A DNA stretch of 64,000 nucleotides from Zea mays (Eukaryota; Streptophyta; Magnoliopsida; Poales; Poaceae), in the NCBI RefSeq assembly GCF_902167145.1, contig NC_050098.1, forward strand, positions 84,856,207 through 84,920,206. Reading direction: 5' to 3'. Position 1 is the first letter of the stretch. Each line of letters opens with the position of its first letter. Below the pieces are notes generated by a model. It did no database searches and was not told the origin of the DNA. It saw only the letters and a program-made list of their open reading frames with translations. The position numbers and the translations under genes are program-made. Of the stretch, positions 33,562 to 43,558 are shown piece after piece.

Positions 33562-34875
33562 TTATGGAATGTAAGGCGAATGGTACGAAGCAGTATGCAT
33601 GACCTGCTTCGGCTGACTCTGTTGTGCTGCAGCTTCTGCTATCTCCTTTTGCTTCTGGATGGTAACATGGCACATCCTGGTGGTATGGCCCTTGTCTTCA
33701 CCACAAAATAGGCAGTAAATTTTTCTTGGCTGATCCCCAAATCTTCCCCCGAAGCCCCTGGCGCCTCTGCCCCTTGGCGCTAGCGGCCGAAAAGAGCTTT
33801 GTTGCTGCCCCGAAGCTTGCGAAGAGTATTGTGGCCTTTGCTGTTGGCTCCCTCTATCATCACTTTGAGTAGAGTTATGAATTGACCTGACGTGCCTCGG
33901 ATGAAATCTTCCTCCGAAGCCCCTGGTCATTTCAGAGAACCTGAATGCTTCCTCTCTTCTTTGGCGAAAGTCATTGTCAGCTCGAATATACTCATCCGTC
34001 TTCTGGAGCAGCTTCTCCAAAGTTTGTGGTGGCTTCCTGGCAAAGTATTGCGCTGAAGGTTCCGGCCAAAGTCCCTTAATCATGGCCTCAATGACAATTT
34101 CATTGGGCACTGTTGGCGCCTGTGCCCTCAGACGCAGAAACCTTCGGACATATGCCTGAATGTATTCTTCGTGGTCCTGGGTACACTGGAATAAAGCTTG
34201 AGCGGTAACTGGCTTCGTCTGAAACCCTTGGAAGTTGGTTATCAACATATCCTTCAGCTTCTGCCATGAGGTGATTGTCCCTGGCCGAAGAGAGGAGTAC
34301 CAGGTTTGAGCGACACTCTTGACGACCATGACAAAAGACTTTGCCATGACTGCAGTATTGCCACCATACGAAGATATGGTTGCTTCATAGCTCATCAAGA
34401 ATTGCTTCGGGTCTGAATGACTGTCGTACATGGGGAGCTGGGGTGGCTTGTAAGACTGGGGCCATGGTGTAGCCTGCAATTCTGTTGATAGAGGAGAAGC
34501 ATCATCAAAAGCAAAATTTCCATGATGGAAATCTTCATAACAGTCATCCTCATTGTAGAAGCCCTCCTGATGAAGCTCTCTGCGCAGAGGCCTTCGATTC
34601 TGGTCATCTTGAGCAAGATGACGAACCTCTTCCGAAGCTTCATCTATCTGCCTCTGAAAGTCAGCTAGGCGAGCCATCTTCTCCTTCTTTCGCTGCACCT
34701 GTTGATGGAGCATCTCCAGGTTTTGGATTTCCTGGTCCAAGTCGTCCTCCGGAGGCGTTGGACTGGTGGCCTTCCTCTTCTGGCTTCGGGCCTCCCTAAG
34801 AGAAAGGACGTCCTGATTGGGGTCCAGCGGCTGTAGAGTGGCAGCCCCTGTCGCTGAAGCTTTTTTCGGCGGCAT
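33562..34875 (-). CDS. gag: Element J gag, intact
   Basis: The 437-codon frame starts at MPPKKASATG, 73 bases after the truncated LTR and its primer site. Residues 50-100 are charged and helical (QEIQNLEMLHQQVQRKKEKM). Residues 150-290 hold the gypsy gag domain with WYSSLRPGTITSWQKLK and YVRRFLRLRAQAP. Residues 350-395 are Arg/Gly/Gln-rich. A zinc knuckle, CLFCGEDKGHTTRMC (CX2CX4-type), lies at about residues 398-412. It ends at TAG 33562-33564 without a fused protease. An intact gag in an element without pol suggests it could still supply or join particles, but whether it is expressed is unknown. Confidence 0.88.
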   Translation of the reverse strand: MPPKKASATGAATLQPLDPNQDVLSLREARSQKRKATSPTPPEDDLDQEIQNLEMLHQQVQRKKEKMARLADFQRQIDEASEEVRHLAQDDQNRRPLRRELHQEGFYNEDDCYEDFHHGNFAFDDASPLSTELQATPWPQSYKPPQLPMYDSHSDPKQFLMSYEATISSYGGNTAVMAKSFVMVVKSVAQTWYSSLRPGTITSWQKLKDMLITNFQGFQTKPVTAQALFQCTQDHEEYIQAYVRRFLRLRAQAPTVPNEIVIEAMIKGLWPEPSAQYFARKPPQTLEKLLQKTDEYIRADNDFRQRREEAFRFSEMTRGFGGRFHPRHVRSIHNSTQSDDRGSQQQRPQYSSQASGQQQSSFRPLAPRGRGARGFGGRFGDQPRKIYCLFCGEDKGHTTRMCHVTIQKQKEIAEAAAQQSQPKQVMHTASYHSPYIP

Positions 34876-34931
34876 GACGAAGGTGATGCTTGCCGAAGAT
34901 GTTCAAAGCTCAAGAAATGGAAGTGAGTTCA

Positions 34932-34948
34932 CCCACGGTGGGCGCCAA
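34932..34948 (-). other. Primer binding site of element J, inner copy
   Basis: On the minus strand TTGGCGCCCACCGTGGG follows the truncated LTR directly. This is a common primer site of Tat-type gypsy elements. The outer copy at 35854-35870 has two changes. Confidence 0.75.
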
Positions 34949-35445
34949 TGTTGGGGACTTGTTCTCAAATACTAAAAGTTAAGAACAAGGCAACATAAAA
35001 AGTGTTAAATGTTAAAGTCCTTCGTCCTTATAAACATTATATCCCTTCGGATATAATGAACTTTGGACGAAGGTTACAAGGAAAAGACCTTCGTAAATTC
35101 GACAGATGACGAAGAAGAACACAATTAACTTCTTTCTATTATCAAATTCATAGAAACAAATTATAAATGTACCTTTGAATTGATGAAAAGTAAAGGTACA
35201 GGCGTGATGCAAAAAGCGAATGCCAAGTCAGCGTGAACAGTACGGGAGTACTGTTCATCTATTTATAGGCACGGGACGCGGCCCGTGTAAAATTACATTA
35301 ATGCCCTTTACATTTATCAATAACTCTATAGTAATTCTTCGAGGTCTAATTTGGCTTTTCATATTTAAGTCGGTTCCCCTTTTCTGCCGTCATGCCGAAG
35401 CTTTTTTGCACATAGCTTCGTGATCGTCTTATCCTTCGTCATGAT
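34949..35445 (-). repeat. Truncated internal LTR of element J
   Basis: The 497 bp match the corresponding part of both outer LTRs, including the TATA box (35267-35259) and hairpin, but the first 141 bp of the LTR (minus-strand sense) are missing. At 35440-35445 the LTR text ...CATGAT is joined, through four extra bases, to gag text. Confidence 0.9.
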
Positions 35446-35870
35446 AATTGAAATCTTCATACCAGTCGTCCTCATTGTAGAAGCCCTCCTGATGAAGCTC
35501 TCTGCGCGGAGGCCTTCGATTCTGGTCATCTTGAGCAAGATGACGAACCTCTTCCGAAGCTTCATCTATCTGCCTCTGAAGGTCAGCTAGGCGAGCCATC
35601 TTCTCCTTCTTTCGCTGCACCTGTTGATGGAGCATCTCCAGGTTTTGGATTTCCTGGTCCAAGTCGTCCTCCGGAGGCGTTGGACTGGTGGCCTTCCTCT
35701 TCTGGCTTCGGGCCTCCCTAAGAGAAAGGACGTCCTGATTGGGGTCCAGCGGCTGCAGAGTGGCAGCCCTTGTCGCTGAAGATTTTTTCGGCGGCATGAC
35801 GAAGGTGATGCTTGCCGAAGATGTTCAAAGCTCAAGAAATGGAAGTGAGTTCACCCATGGTGGTCGCCAA
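35446..35870 (-). pseudogene. Duplicated 5' end of element J gag
   Basis: On the minus strand this repeats the outer primer site and the first 117 or so gag codons (MPPKKSSATRAATLQ to DDWYEDF), about 97% like the inner copy. It then runs into the truncated LTR and stops at 35429. It cannot yield a full gag. Confidence 0.88.
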
Positions 35871-36508
35871 TGTTGGGGACTTGTTCTCAAATACTAAAAT
35901 TTAAGAACAAGGCAACATAAAAAGTGTTAAATGTTAAAGTCCTTCGCCCTTATAAACATTATATCCCTTCGGATATAATGAACTCTGGACGAAGGTTACA
36001 AGGAAAAGACCTTCGTAAATTCGACAGATGACGAAGAAGAACACAATTAACTTCTTTCTATTATCAAATTCATAGAAACAAATTATAAATGTACCTTTGA
36101 ATTGATGAAAAGTAAAGGTACAGGCGTGATGCAAAAAGCGAATGCCAAGTCAGCGTGAACAGTACGGGAGTACTGTTCATCTATTTATAGGCACGGGACG
36201 CGGCCCGTGTAAAATTACATTAATGCCCTTTACATTTATCAATAACTCTATAGTAATTCTTCGAGGTCTAATTTGGCTTTTCATCTTTAAGTCGGTTCCC
36301 CTTTTCTGCCGTCATGCCGAAGCTTTTCTGCACATAGCTTCATGATCGTCTTATCCTTCGTCATGATCGCCTTCCATCCCAGTCAAGCTTCGTCTTGACC
36401 ATGCTCTTGTATACCCGTAACCTGATTCCGAAGATGCCTGCTCGCATACTTGGAAAACATTGTCAAATCATATTTTTGAGGACCTTCGGAAGCCGAAGGC
36501 CCCCAACA
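35871..36508 (-). repeat. 5' LTR of element J (638 bp)
   Basis: It matches 28334-28973 with about ten substitutions plus small indels. The TATA box on the minus strand is at 36189-36181. It is followed by the target duplication CGGCG (36509-36513). Confidence 0.93.
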
Positions 36509-36897
36509 CGGCGCATCTCCAAGCTCGCGCCCCCCACCAGCTGGTGCTGCCCTCTAGCCATCCTAGGCCGACAGTGGTACAAATACTTCCAAAGGCCAAA
36601 GTGGGGCAAAACACCAAGAAAGGCTTCGCATAAATGAACAAAAACAGAAACTTGCAGAATAGAATTGGGGTTCAGATGGGTCAGATTCAAGCGATAGAAA
36701 TCAAGGAGACCGCGGAAGAAAGGAGAAATGGGAAGATCAAGTCGGCGGATAAGAAAAGGAACGTAAATGACGGATTCGTGGGTGTCTTCTGTCGGAACAG
36801 TGACCCCATGGCAGATCCACCATGAACAGAGCTCCTTCGGAGGAAGAACTCCGATGGAAACGAGATGAAGAAGGTCGGATTCAGAGACAACAGACAT
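36509..36897 (-). pseudogene. Element C antisense gene, 5' part of exon 1
   Basis: On the minus strand the frame starts at MSVVSESDLL (36897) or at an upstream in-frame Met (37050). It includes VPTEDTHESVIYVPFLIRRL and FVHLCEAFLGVLPHFGLWKY, which I recognise as the 'putative gypsy type transposon' domain (Pfam family of that name). It reaches SLEMRR at the J insertion site. Counting the 5-bp duplication once, the frame continues without a shift at 28328 (GRKTNYLDVPLKD). Exon 1 is then 702 codons, and the whole spliced frame is about 960 codons. Function and localisation are unknown. Confidence 0.82.
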
Positions 36898-37050
36898 ATG
36901 GTTACCTACGAAAGGCAACTGACTATTGGGATCGATGGGGAATGATTGCGACGGACGAACTCGAAGCTTTCCGCTTGGGCGCCATCTCAACCTCGCTAAC
37001 GAGCGGAGCGGAAGCGATATTGCAGGAGAGCAGAGAAAGCCTGGATGCAA

Positions 37051-37139
37051 AAAAGCAAAAACTAGGGCACAGAGCGTGGAGGCGTGCGACAGTGCAGTAC
37101 ATATGGGATTTTCTCGGGCCAGATGTCATTCCTAAAAAG
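37051..37139. other. Region upstream of the antisense gene in element C
   Basis: No gene is visible. On the minus strand this is presumed 5' untranslated sequence of the antisense gene. A candidate TATA element (TTTATAAATAA, near 37465-37450, minus strand) lies further upstream inside the following repeat array. Confidence 0.35.
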
Positions 37140-37560
37140 TGCCCAGTCATCACCCAGTCGTTATTTCTAAAACGCTGGCGTGCCATGTCATCACTCAGCC
37201 GTTATTTCCAAAATGGCCGACGCGGCCCAAATTGACTCAGCTGTTGTTTCTAAAAACGCTGACGTTATCTGATTTCACTCGGCCACTACTTTCAAAGCGG
37301 CCGACGTGGTCCGTTATCACTCGGCTGTTACTTCTAAAACACCGACGTCGCCAGTAATCACTCGACTGTTATTCCTAGAACAGTGACGTGACTCCAGAAG
37401 ATTCGGCTGTTACCTCTAAAACATCGATGTCGCTAGTAACCGCTCGGTCGTTATTTATAAAAACACCAACGCGGCCCGCTATCGCTCGGCTATCACCTCT
37501 AAAAGCGCCAACATCGCTGACAATCACTCGGCCACCACTACTAAAGCGCTGGCATCGTGA
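37140..37560. repeat. Degenerate short tandem repeats (about 45-50 bp, eight or nine units) in element C
   Basis: Units share CACTCGGCCGTTATTTCTAAAA-like text followed by CGCCGACGTCG-like text, for example near 37155, 37190, 37245, 37280, 37320, 37360, 37405, 37445 and 37490. They are diverged from each other and lie just upstream of the antisense gene, where they could serve as its promoter region. Confidence 0.7.
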
Positions 37561-37872
37561 AGAAGGCAGTCTAAAGCACGACTCAATGATTCTAAGTTGC
37601 TACTCAAGCATTACGTTCAGAAACAGCCTCTCCAGTAGGCATTAACACATTCGATGATCAGCAAGAAGGTAGAATGATACACACTAGAGGGATCGAAATC
37701 ATTCTTCATTATATGGGAAGTACTACCGAACTTACAAATCAACTCATTATGAGCTGATGCTTTCCCTTCTACTACATTACATTTAACTAACTATACTACT
37801 AGCTACTACTACATTATTCTGCTAATACTATTTCTACTACTAATCTACACTAACATCTAAAACCAGTGGCAT
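37561..37872. other. Spacer between two antisense genes of element C
   Basis: I see no gene here. At its edge, 37863-37883, a perfect 8-bp inverted repeat (CCAGTGGC, five-base loop, GCCACTGG) overlaps the stop codon of the acidic antisense ORF. Confidence 0.45.
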
Positions 37873-38342
37873 CTAGCCACTGGCCTTGTTGCTGCCCTTG
37901 CTGCTGCCCTTGCTGCCGTCGCCGCCGTCGCCGCTGCCACCCTTGCCGCTGTCATCACCGCCCTTGACGCTGTCGCCGCCGCCGTCACCGTCGCCTTCGT
38001 CGTCGTCGCCGTAACCGCCATCGTCGCCGCTGCCCTCCTCGGACGAGTCGGAGGGATTCTCCTCGTCCGAGGAGTACTCCGACTCATCTGAGCCCTCGAG
38101 CCCGACGCACTCGATGGCCCGGATGTAGGTCCATACCTCCGCGGCGATCCCCTGGGAGTCGTCTGAATCATCAGACGACGCCGGGGGAGAGGCAGGAGCC
38201 GGAGAGCCCTCGGACTCGGAGGAGAACTCCTCCTCCGAGTATTCCGAGTCGCCGAAGTCCTCCGATGGAGGAGTCGGCTCACGCTTGCGCTTGTCGCCCG
38301 AGTGATGCGAAGAGCCGCCACCATTCTTGCTCTTGCCCATGG
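37873..38342 (-). CDS. Element C second antisense ORF: acidic Ser/Gly-rich protein
   Basis: An intact minus-strand frame of about 155 codons runs from MGKSKNGGGSSHHSG to NKASG and a TAG. A short basic N-terminus (HSGDKRKREP) is followed by Ser/Glu/Asp clusters (residues about 30-60), one less repetitive segment (GIAAEVWTYIRAIECVGLEG, about 78-97), more acidic Ser/Glu sequence and a Gly/Asp/Ser tail. The frame is open further upstream, but this ATG is chosen because a TATA box lies about 75 bp before it. I do not recognise the family. The low-complexity ends look like an intrinsically disordered nuclear protein, but that is inference. Confidence 0.55.
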
Positions 38343-38413
38343 TGGAAGTGAAAGGAAGGAGAGGAGATGAAACAGCAAGAAGTAGCAAGAAATGTGAAAA
38401 TGTCGAAGAAGCA

Positions 38414-38422
38414 AGAGCACTA
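38414..38422 (-). promoter_or_regulatory. TATA box of the acidic antisense ORF
   Basis: On the minus strand TTCTATAAATAGTGC lies about 75 bp upstream of the ATG at 38342, a usual plant distance with a short leader. It is far from either LTR, so it would drive antisense transcription independently. Confidence 0.5.
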
Positions 38423-38550
38423 TTTATAGAATAAGAAGGCAACCGCTCACCTCCTACCACGGCCACCGAACAGTCACAAAAATTCAATATGCAATTCAAA
38501 TCGTCTGAAGACACGTCAGGCGGCTGACGCCGTTTCACGTAACACGACAC

Positions 38551-39565
38551 CCATTGGGACTCTAGTCAACTGCATGGGCGATATGATTACACCCACGGTC
38601 ACATCAAGTTACTACTCAGAAGCAGTCTGCTAAACGCACAGCGTACCAAGCCGTCCCTTGCCTACACCCATTGGGGGGACGCCTAGAAATTATCAGTATA
38701 TTTTCCAAAACTGTCACATCCGTACAATATATGTAATGAATACTCCAAGACAGAAGAGATACCAGCAAGGATCAAAGGAAAGCCAAATATAGCCGAGAAG
38801 GTACAAGTCCAATCGACTGAAGCATCAAAGCACGAAGTGACATGAAGACTAGTCAAGGGCCATCTATCGAACACCCAATCAGTCGCAGATCAAATAAATT
38901 GCTAGACCTAGCAAGATATGGGCAGATCGTGTACTCGGCTTCAAAAACAAAAATGTATGCTGACTTCTGAAGCATAACGTTGATGACATAAAGCTGACCT
39001 CTAAGGCATTTGACAAAATAAAAGGATGATTCCAAGAAAAAGCACGAAATGAAGACCTTCGAGTGGATTATTTTCAAAAATCCATTCGAAGCTCGGGGGC
39101 TACACCCATTAGGTGCACCTTTGGTGCACCCAATGAATCATCATCCCTGAAGAAGCAAAATGCTGACCTCTAAAGCACAAGGCAAAGTTAAGACAAGGCT
39201 GACCTCTTAAAAAGCACGAGTGGAAGATGAAAGTGGTTTCTGATAATACCTAAAGTGAAGACCTTCGAGTCGATTGTTTGCAAAAATCCACTCGAAGCTC
39301 GGGGGCTACACCCATTGGGTGCACCTTCAGTGCACCCAATGAAACCCAAAGTCCAATAGTGCAAAATGCTGACCTCCGAAGCATGAACCTGAGACAGAAC
39401 GCCAAACTTTGAGGAATAATAGCAGAAGAAGACAGTAAAAAGAAAACGTGTTAACCGGATCACTCAGAATTCAGAAGCAGTGGCCCGGCAGACTTATTCC
39501 CTGTTAAAATCAAATACTGCAAGCTGGACCTAGGATCTTTGGGTCATTTATTCCAAAATCAGCCC
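38551..39565. other. 3' spacer of element C with dispersed short repeats
   Basis: No gene is supported. Two copies of an approximately 90-bp block (39051-39140 and 39245-39335; CTCGGGGGCTACACCC is common to both) are about 200 bp apart. The 12-mer ACACCCATTGGG occurs at 38547, 38664 and 39308, with a one-base variant at 39102. Phrases such as AATGCTGACCTC recur between them. Confidence 0.6.
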
Positions 39566-39579
39566 AAAGATCAGGGGCT
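39566..39579 (+). other. Polypurine tract of element C
   Basis: AAAGATCAGGGGCT directly precedes the 3' LTR start. It is purine-rich with two pyrimidine breaks. Confidence 0.65.
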
Positions 39580-40212
39580 TGTGGGGGACAGATATCCCCC
39601 GGGTCCACTAGAAGGATAAAAGACCTCACGAAAGGCCCAAGGGCCCCATAATTCGTAAGGTCATCCCCTCGTGGGCCTGGGAGGAGTGACCAGTGGAACC
39701 GATTAGCACAAGGCCAGGTCGGCGCAAGCCCGGACGACCCAACAAATTTGGGCAGTGATCGCAACATTAACCTGACCTTCCCGCGCAGGGGCCCTGTACA
39801 TCGGAACTAAGCGAGGATGAGTCGGCTGAACTATAGGAAGATAGACTCAGTTAGTTCGCTATTACTTTTGCACACACTGTTATCATATCCACATGTAATG
39901 CCCCACGGTCGAGTATATAAGGCCTAGGGAGCACCCCTTCAAGACGGGAGACATCATTCATCACTTAGCCATCCACCCCGCTCTCTACGTTTTCCAGCAC
40001 TAGAGAGCTCCCTTGTAACTCATCGCATAAAGCATTCCAGCCAGGACGTAGGGTGTTACGCATCTCAACGTGGCCTGAACCTGTACATCATTTTCTACTA
40101 TTTCTCGTGCGCCCAGCATGAACCATCGAGCTACAGTCGATAACACCGTCCTACTCCTAAAAGCACCTTGGGGGGTAACCCTGGGTGCGCGGTCGGGCCC
40201 GAAACACTGACA
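39580..40212 (+). repeat. 3' LTR of element C
   Basis: The 633 bp match 13497-14129 with about 25 substitutions. The TATA box is at 39914-39922. The GCTGG duplication follows at 40213-40217. Confidence 0.95.
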
Positions 40213-40217
40213 GCTGG

Positions 40218-40439
40218 TCACATCTAAGTATTTTCCAATGCATTCCTTCTTTTGTTGGCCATGTTTCTAGCACTTAGGCAAACACATTAGTGTACAAAGC
40301 AATATATTAAGTCTAGAAACATACCTTGTACCTTGGTTTGCACTTTTCACCCATTTAGCACATAAGTGCTCAATTAGTCTGTTGGGCATCTAATCACCAA
40401 AATACTATAGAAATGGCTCAAGGGCACATTTCCCTTTCA
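40218..40439 (-). repeat. 5' LTR of element B, first 222 bp
   Basis: On the minus strand it begins TGAAAGGGAAATGTGCCCTT at 40439, the same start as element A's LTR (TGAAAGAGAAATGTGCCCTT), and is cut at the C insertion site. The target duplication of B should be ACAGT (40440-40444), with its partner off-window to the left. Confidence 0.9.
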
Positions 40440-43400
40440 ACAGTAGCAAAAGATCTTCAGGTGCAGAGGATATCGCCGTCGATGACCTTACGCCGCGATT
40501 AACGTCGGTGATGCGATTCGTGCCCACTGGTGCCTAGATAATGCCTCGGGGTGAAAAGATCTTCACCGCGGATGAGCTTGAAGCACTGTTCTGTCCTATG
40601 CCGTGCCCACTTGCACTAGCGACGTGGCCAAGCAGCCGTCACCGGAGTTTGCGCCCTTCACCGCGGTTGCGCCATGCCTTAGGCCATTTACCATGTCGCA
40701 CTAAGCCGCTTTAGATAGCTGGGTCGTCGCCGGTAAGCTTGCCACGGTGAACGCCACGAATCCCTTGCACCAGTGCTCTTTCCTCTCTCCGGCCGCCGCG
40801 CATCTTCTCCAAATTAGCCACCACCATTCATGAATCCTATAAATTAAGCGTGCCATCAGCTCCGCTAGGTAGTTGTGCATCCAGTGAACCAGCTCTCACC
40901 TCCAATCATCCCCTACAGCTCCCCAATTTGAGACTTCCCCCAAATCGGTCAAGAACACCATGTTGTGTGAGCTCGCTGCGGTCAGCTTTTCATAGGTCCA
41001 ATCATGCCCTCCTAGCTTCTATTTTAGCATCCATGTGTGCTCTTGATACTGCTCGACCCATCCAATTGAGTTAGAACCCGTAGGATCACCGAGAACGTCT
41101 CGGTTAATCCATTGCTCGCGTTGTCACCGTGGGCAGTGTGATTAAGAGCTCGAACCTTGCAATTAAGTGGGGGGGATGGTCATTCAGGGTTGAATTTGGT
41201 GTCAAGTAAAGGGAAGGACTAGTTGTTGCCTATTCTGGCCAGTACGAGCTTGCCGGAGCTCGGCCTGTCGCCGTCCTCCGTTGGGGATCGCGGGTTGTAA
41301 AGAATAGAAAGGGGAAGGGTCTAATTGCAATTGTCAGTGGCATAGAGAAACAGTACTGCAGACTCTTTAAGGGTTTTTCAAATCACCAGGGTCCTCTGTG
41401 CAAATCTGACGCCGCGGGCGCGTGCTACCAGTATTGTGCTGGCTCGGGCTGAATTGAGCCCAGTACTGTTGACCTTTTCTCTATTTATTTTTCTACCAGA
41501 CTTTGGAAATCCATAGAAAATTCTAGAAAAAATCTAAAAATGTGAGACCAATTTTGTTAGATTCCTAAATTTCCATAGTATTTAATAAAAATGGTTCCAA
41601 GATTTTTAGTCCAAACCAGGAATTATGAAGTATTTAAAATAGCCAAAACCTAGTCTCTTGGAATTTTAGGAATTATTTAAAGACTCCGAAAATCACCAAA
41701 CATTTAGGATAAGCCTAATTTAGTAATTAGATCCGATGAGTGAAGTTTGACTTGTTTTGGACATTGTTTGGTTCCTAAACTTAAAACCCTAGTCTTCTAG
41801 GTAGGGTCTACCCTCTGAATTGAAGAACTGACTCCAAAAACCTTAGTTCCCTGGAGTATCGTGAAGGAAAGTTGTATTCAAGATACAACTTGATAAAACT
41901 TTTCTATTACTGCATTTTCATAAGCATTACATGAGCATTTATGGTTATATATGGTTATATATAGAGAACGAGGAAGAAGTAGTGGTTGAAGAAGAAGGAG
42001 CTACACCACCACCACCTGAAGACCCACATGCCGGGAACTGCTTTTATTTTGATATTTGTGGAGCAGAACTCGACTCTCCTACAACACAAGGCAAGTCCCG
42101 GTGCATTTGCCACCTCCTTGCTATTTTAAAATCTTTCTCACTTGCTTAATGCATTAGGTGATAGGAGTTGTGTGCTAAACAATAGATGCATTTCCTTCCT
42201 TGGAAGATTGATTACCTTTCCTTGATCACTTGTTTTATGAAAAGGTTTTTTTGATGCTTAGTCTTGCTCTAGGAAAACAAAATGTTTTGTTTTGACAAAA
42301 GACGATGCCTCAAGTGGGATGGGATGTTTTAAAAAATAAAACTTGATGGTGAATCCATCAGGGCCTTGATGGGTTCAACATCGGAAAAGATGTACATCTG
42401 TCAGGTACCAAACTTTGGGTTTGAAATAATAAAGCTGAGACCGGGTGGGTGACTTGCACAAGAAGAGAGTCTCGGTGTAGTGTCTCCGTCTAAGTCGATT
42501 AAGGACCGTGTCGATGTAGGCCTGCTGACCGAGGACCCTTTAACTGGTCACATGCCTCATCATGGGTAAGCTTTGCCTCGGGCAGACTAATACCAGAATA
42601 GGACAACACGCAATGGGAGTGGAGAGATGGCAAGAGTAGAGTGTACCCTCCGTGGCAAGAGGTTGAACGGTGGTGTATCTGTGATCTCAGTTGGCGTGAA
42701 CCCGATCTGGTCTTAAGAACCCCAGTGGCGAGTTGACATATGCAAGGGTTAAGTGCTACATATGTCGTGTGATTGGAGATCCTCAGCTGAGTATTAATCG
42801 ATTCGGATCGCCGTTACTACTCGGACATGAAGACTTGGTCACTGACTTACACGTAGCATTCCACTAAACTTAAAGGGATGATAAAAGATGGCTAGTATAG
42901 GCCTAGTGCTTGAACTAGGGTAGAAAGAACTCTAGATTCAGGTAATGACTTAACTTGCTATTAAAACTGGATTTTTAAGGATCCACTATTAGTAATCATT
43001 TTTGCAAACAGAGTCTTGATTCTTGATTAAGCCTTACATTAACTCCCTCAAGCCAGCATATCCTTGAGAGTCTTACATTTTGACGGGTAAGACTTGCGAA
43101 AGTACACTTCGTACTCAGGGTTTTCGAACCCATGTTGTTGTAGGTGAGGAAACAGCAAACTTTTGCTGCTTTTTCTCTAAGTGGTGCCAAAAGAAGAATC
43201 TCAAGAGTGAAGCCTCGGGAGGATGTTGTCCTCCTTTTAAAAACATTGTACTTTTATGAGGGAGGGGTTTTTGCCTCCTGAGTTTGTAATAATAATACTT
43301 CTACACTCATATACCTCTAGTCTGTAATAATAACACTTTTCTATATTAAGTTACTGTAATTGCTTCCGCTTATTCGTTCCTCCGATGTGTTGTAATATCT

Positions 43401-43544
43401 GCGTGACGAGTGAAACACTCTGGGCGAGAAAAGGATACAAATACTGATCTTGTCGAGTAATTATGTGCACCTACATGGTTGTCTAAAGTCTGTTGGACAA
43501 GGACAACTGTAGGTGGGCCTAATAACATGGGAGGTTCCGTCACA
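40440..43544 (+). repeat. 5' LTR of element I (start lost beyond element B)
   Basis: The long AT-rich LTR text has a TATA candidate TATAAAT at 40838-40844 and ends CCGTCACA. It shows no supported gene; short ORFs such as 41931-42149 are chance. The part before the B insertion lies left of the window. Confidence 0.75.
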
Positions 43545-43546
43545 GC

Positions 43547-43558
43547 TGGTATCGGAGC
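43547..43558 (+). other. Primer binding site of element I
   Basis: TGGTATCGGAGC lies two bases after the LTR end and is complementary to initiator Met tRNA apart from one base. Confidence 0.85.

Larger units (their letters stand above)
28334..36508 (-). mobile_element. Element J: gag-only Tat-like gypsy element with rearranged 5' end
   Basis: On the minus strand the order is: 5' LTR (36508-35871), primer site, a partial gag copy, a truncated LTR (35445-34949), a second primer site, full gag (34875-33562), a 5-kb region without protease, RT or integrase that carries a plus-strand gene, a polypurine tract (28985-28974) and the 3' LTR (28973-28334). The duplication CGGCG on both sides shows that the whole structure inserted as a unit or was rearranged in place later. 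LTR differences are about ten in 638 bp (1.5%), so it is younger than its host C. Without pol it depends on enzymes from another element. Confidence 0.9.
13497..40212 (+). mobile_element. Element C: Tat-lineage Ty3/gypsy retrotransposon with two nested insertions
   Basis: Two 633-bp LTRs (13497-14129 and 39580-40212) are flanked by the duplication GCTGG. Without the nested elements D (16985-21644) and J (28334-36508) the element is about 13.9 kb. The coding order is gag, protease, RT, RNase H, a second (archaeal-type) RNase H, integrase. The second RNase H and a long 3' region with antisense genes are typical of the Tat lineage (for example Grande, cinful and RIRE2 relatives). LTR differences number about 25 in 633 by eye (about 4%). 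Many stop codons and frameshifts show it is dead. Confidence 0.95.

Noticed and set aside
37857..38420. Arg/Thr-rich minus-strand ORF of 187 codons overlapping the acidic antisense ORF.
   Set aside because: It is the shadow frame of the Ser/Glu/Asp-coding repeats. It has no structured segment, and its start lies upstream of the TATA-linked ATG.
42400..43100. Possible host gene or transcript between elements.
   Set aside because: It lies inside the LTR of element I, which ends properly at the primer site at 43547. No coding frame is supported.
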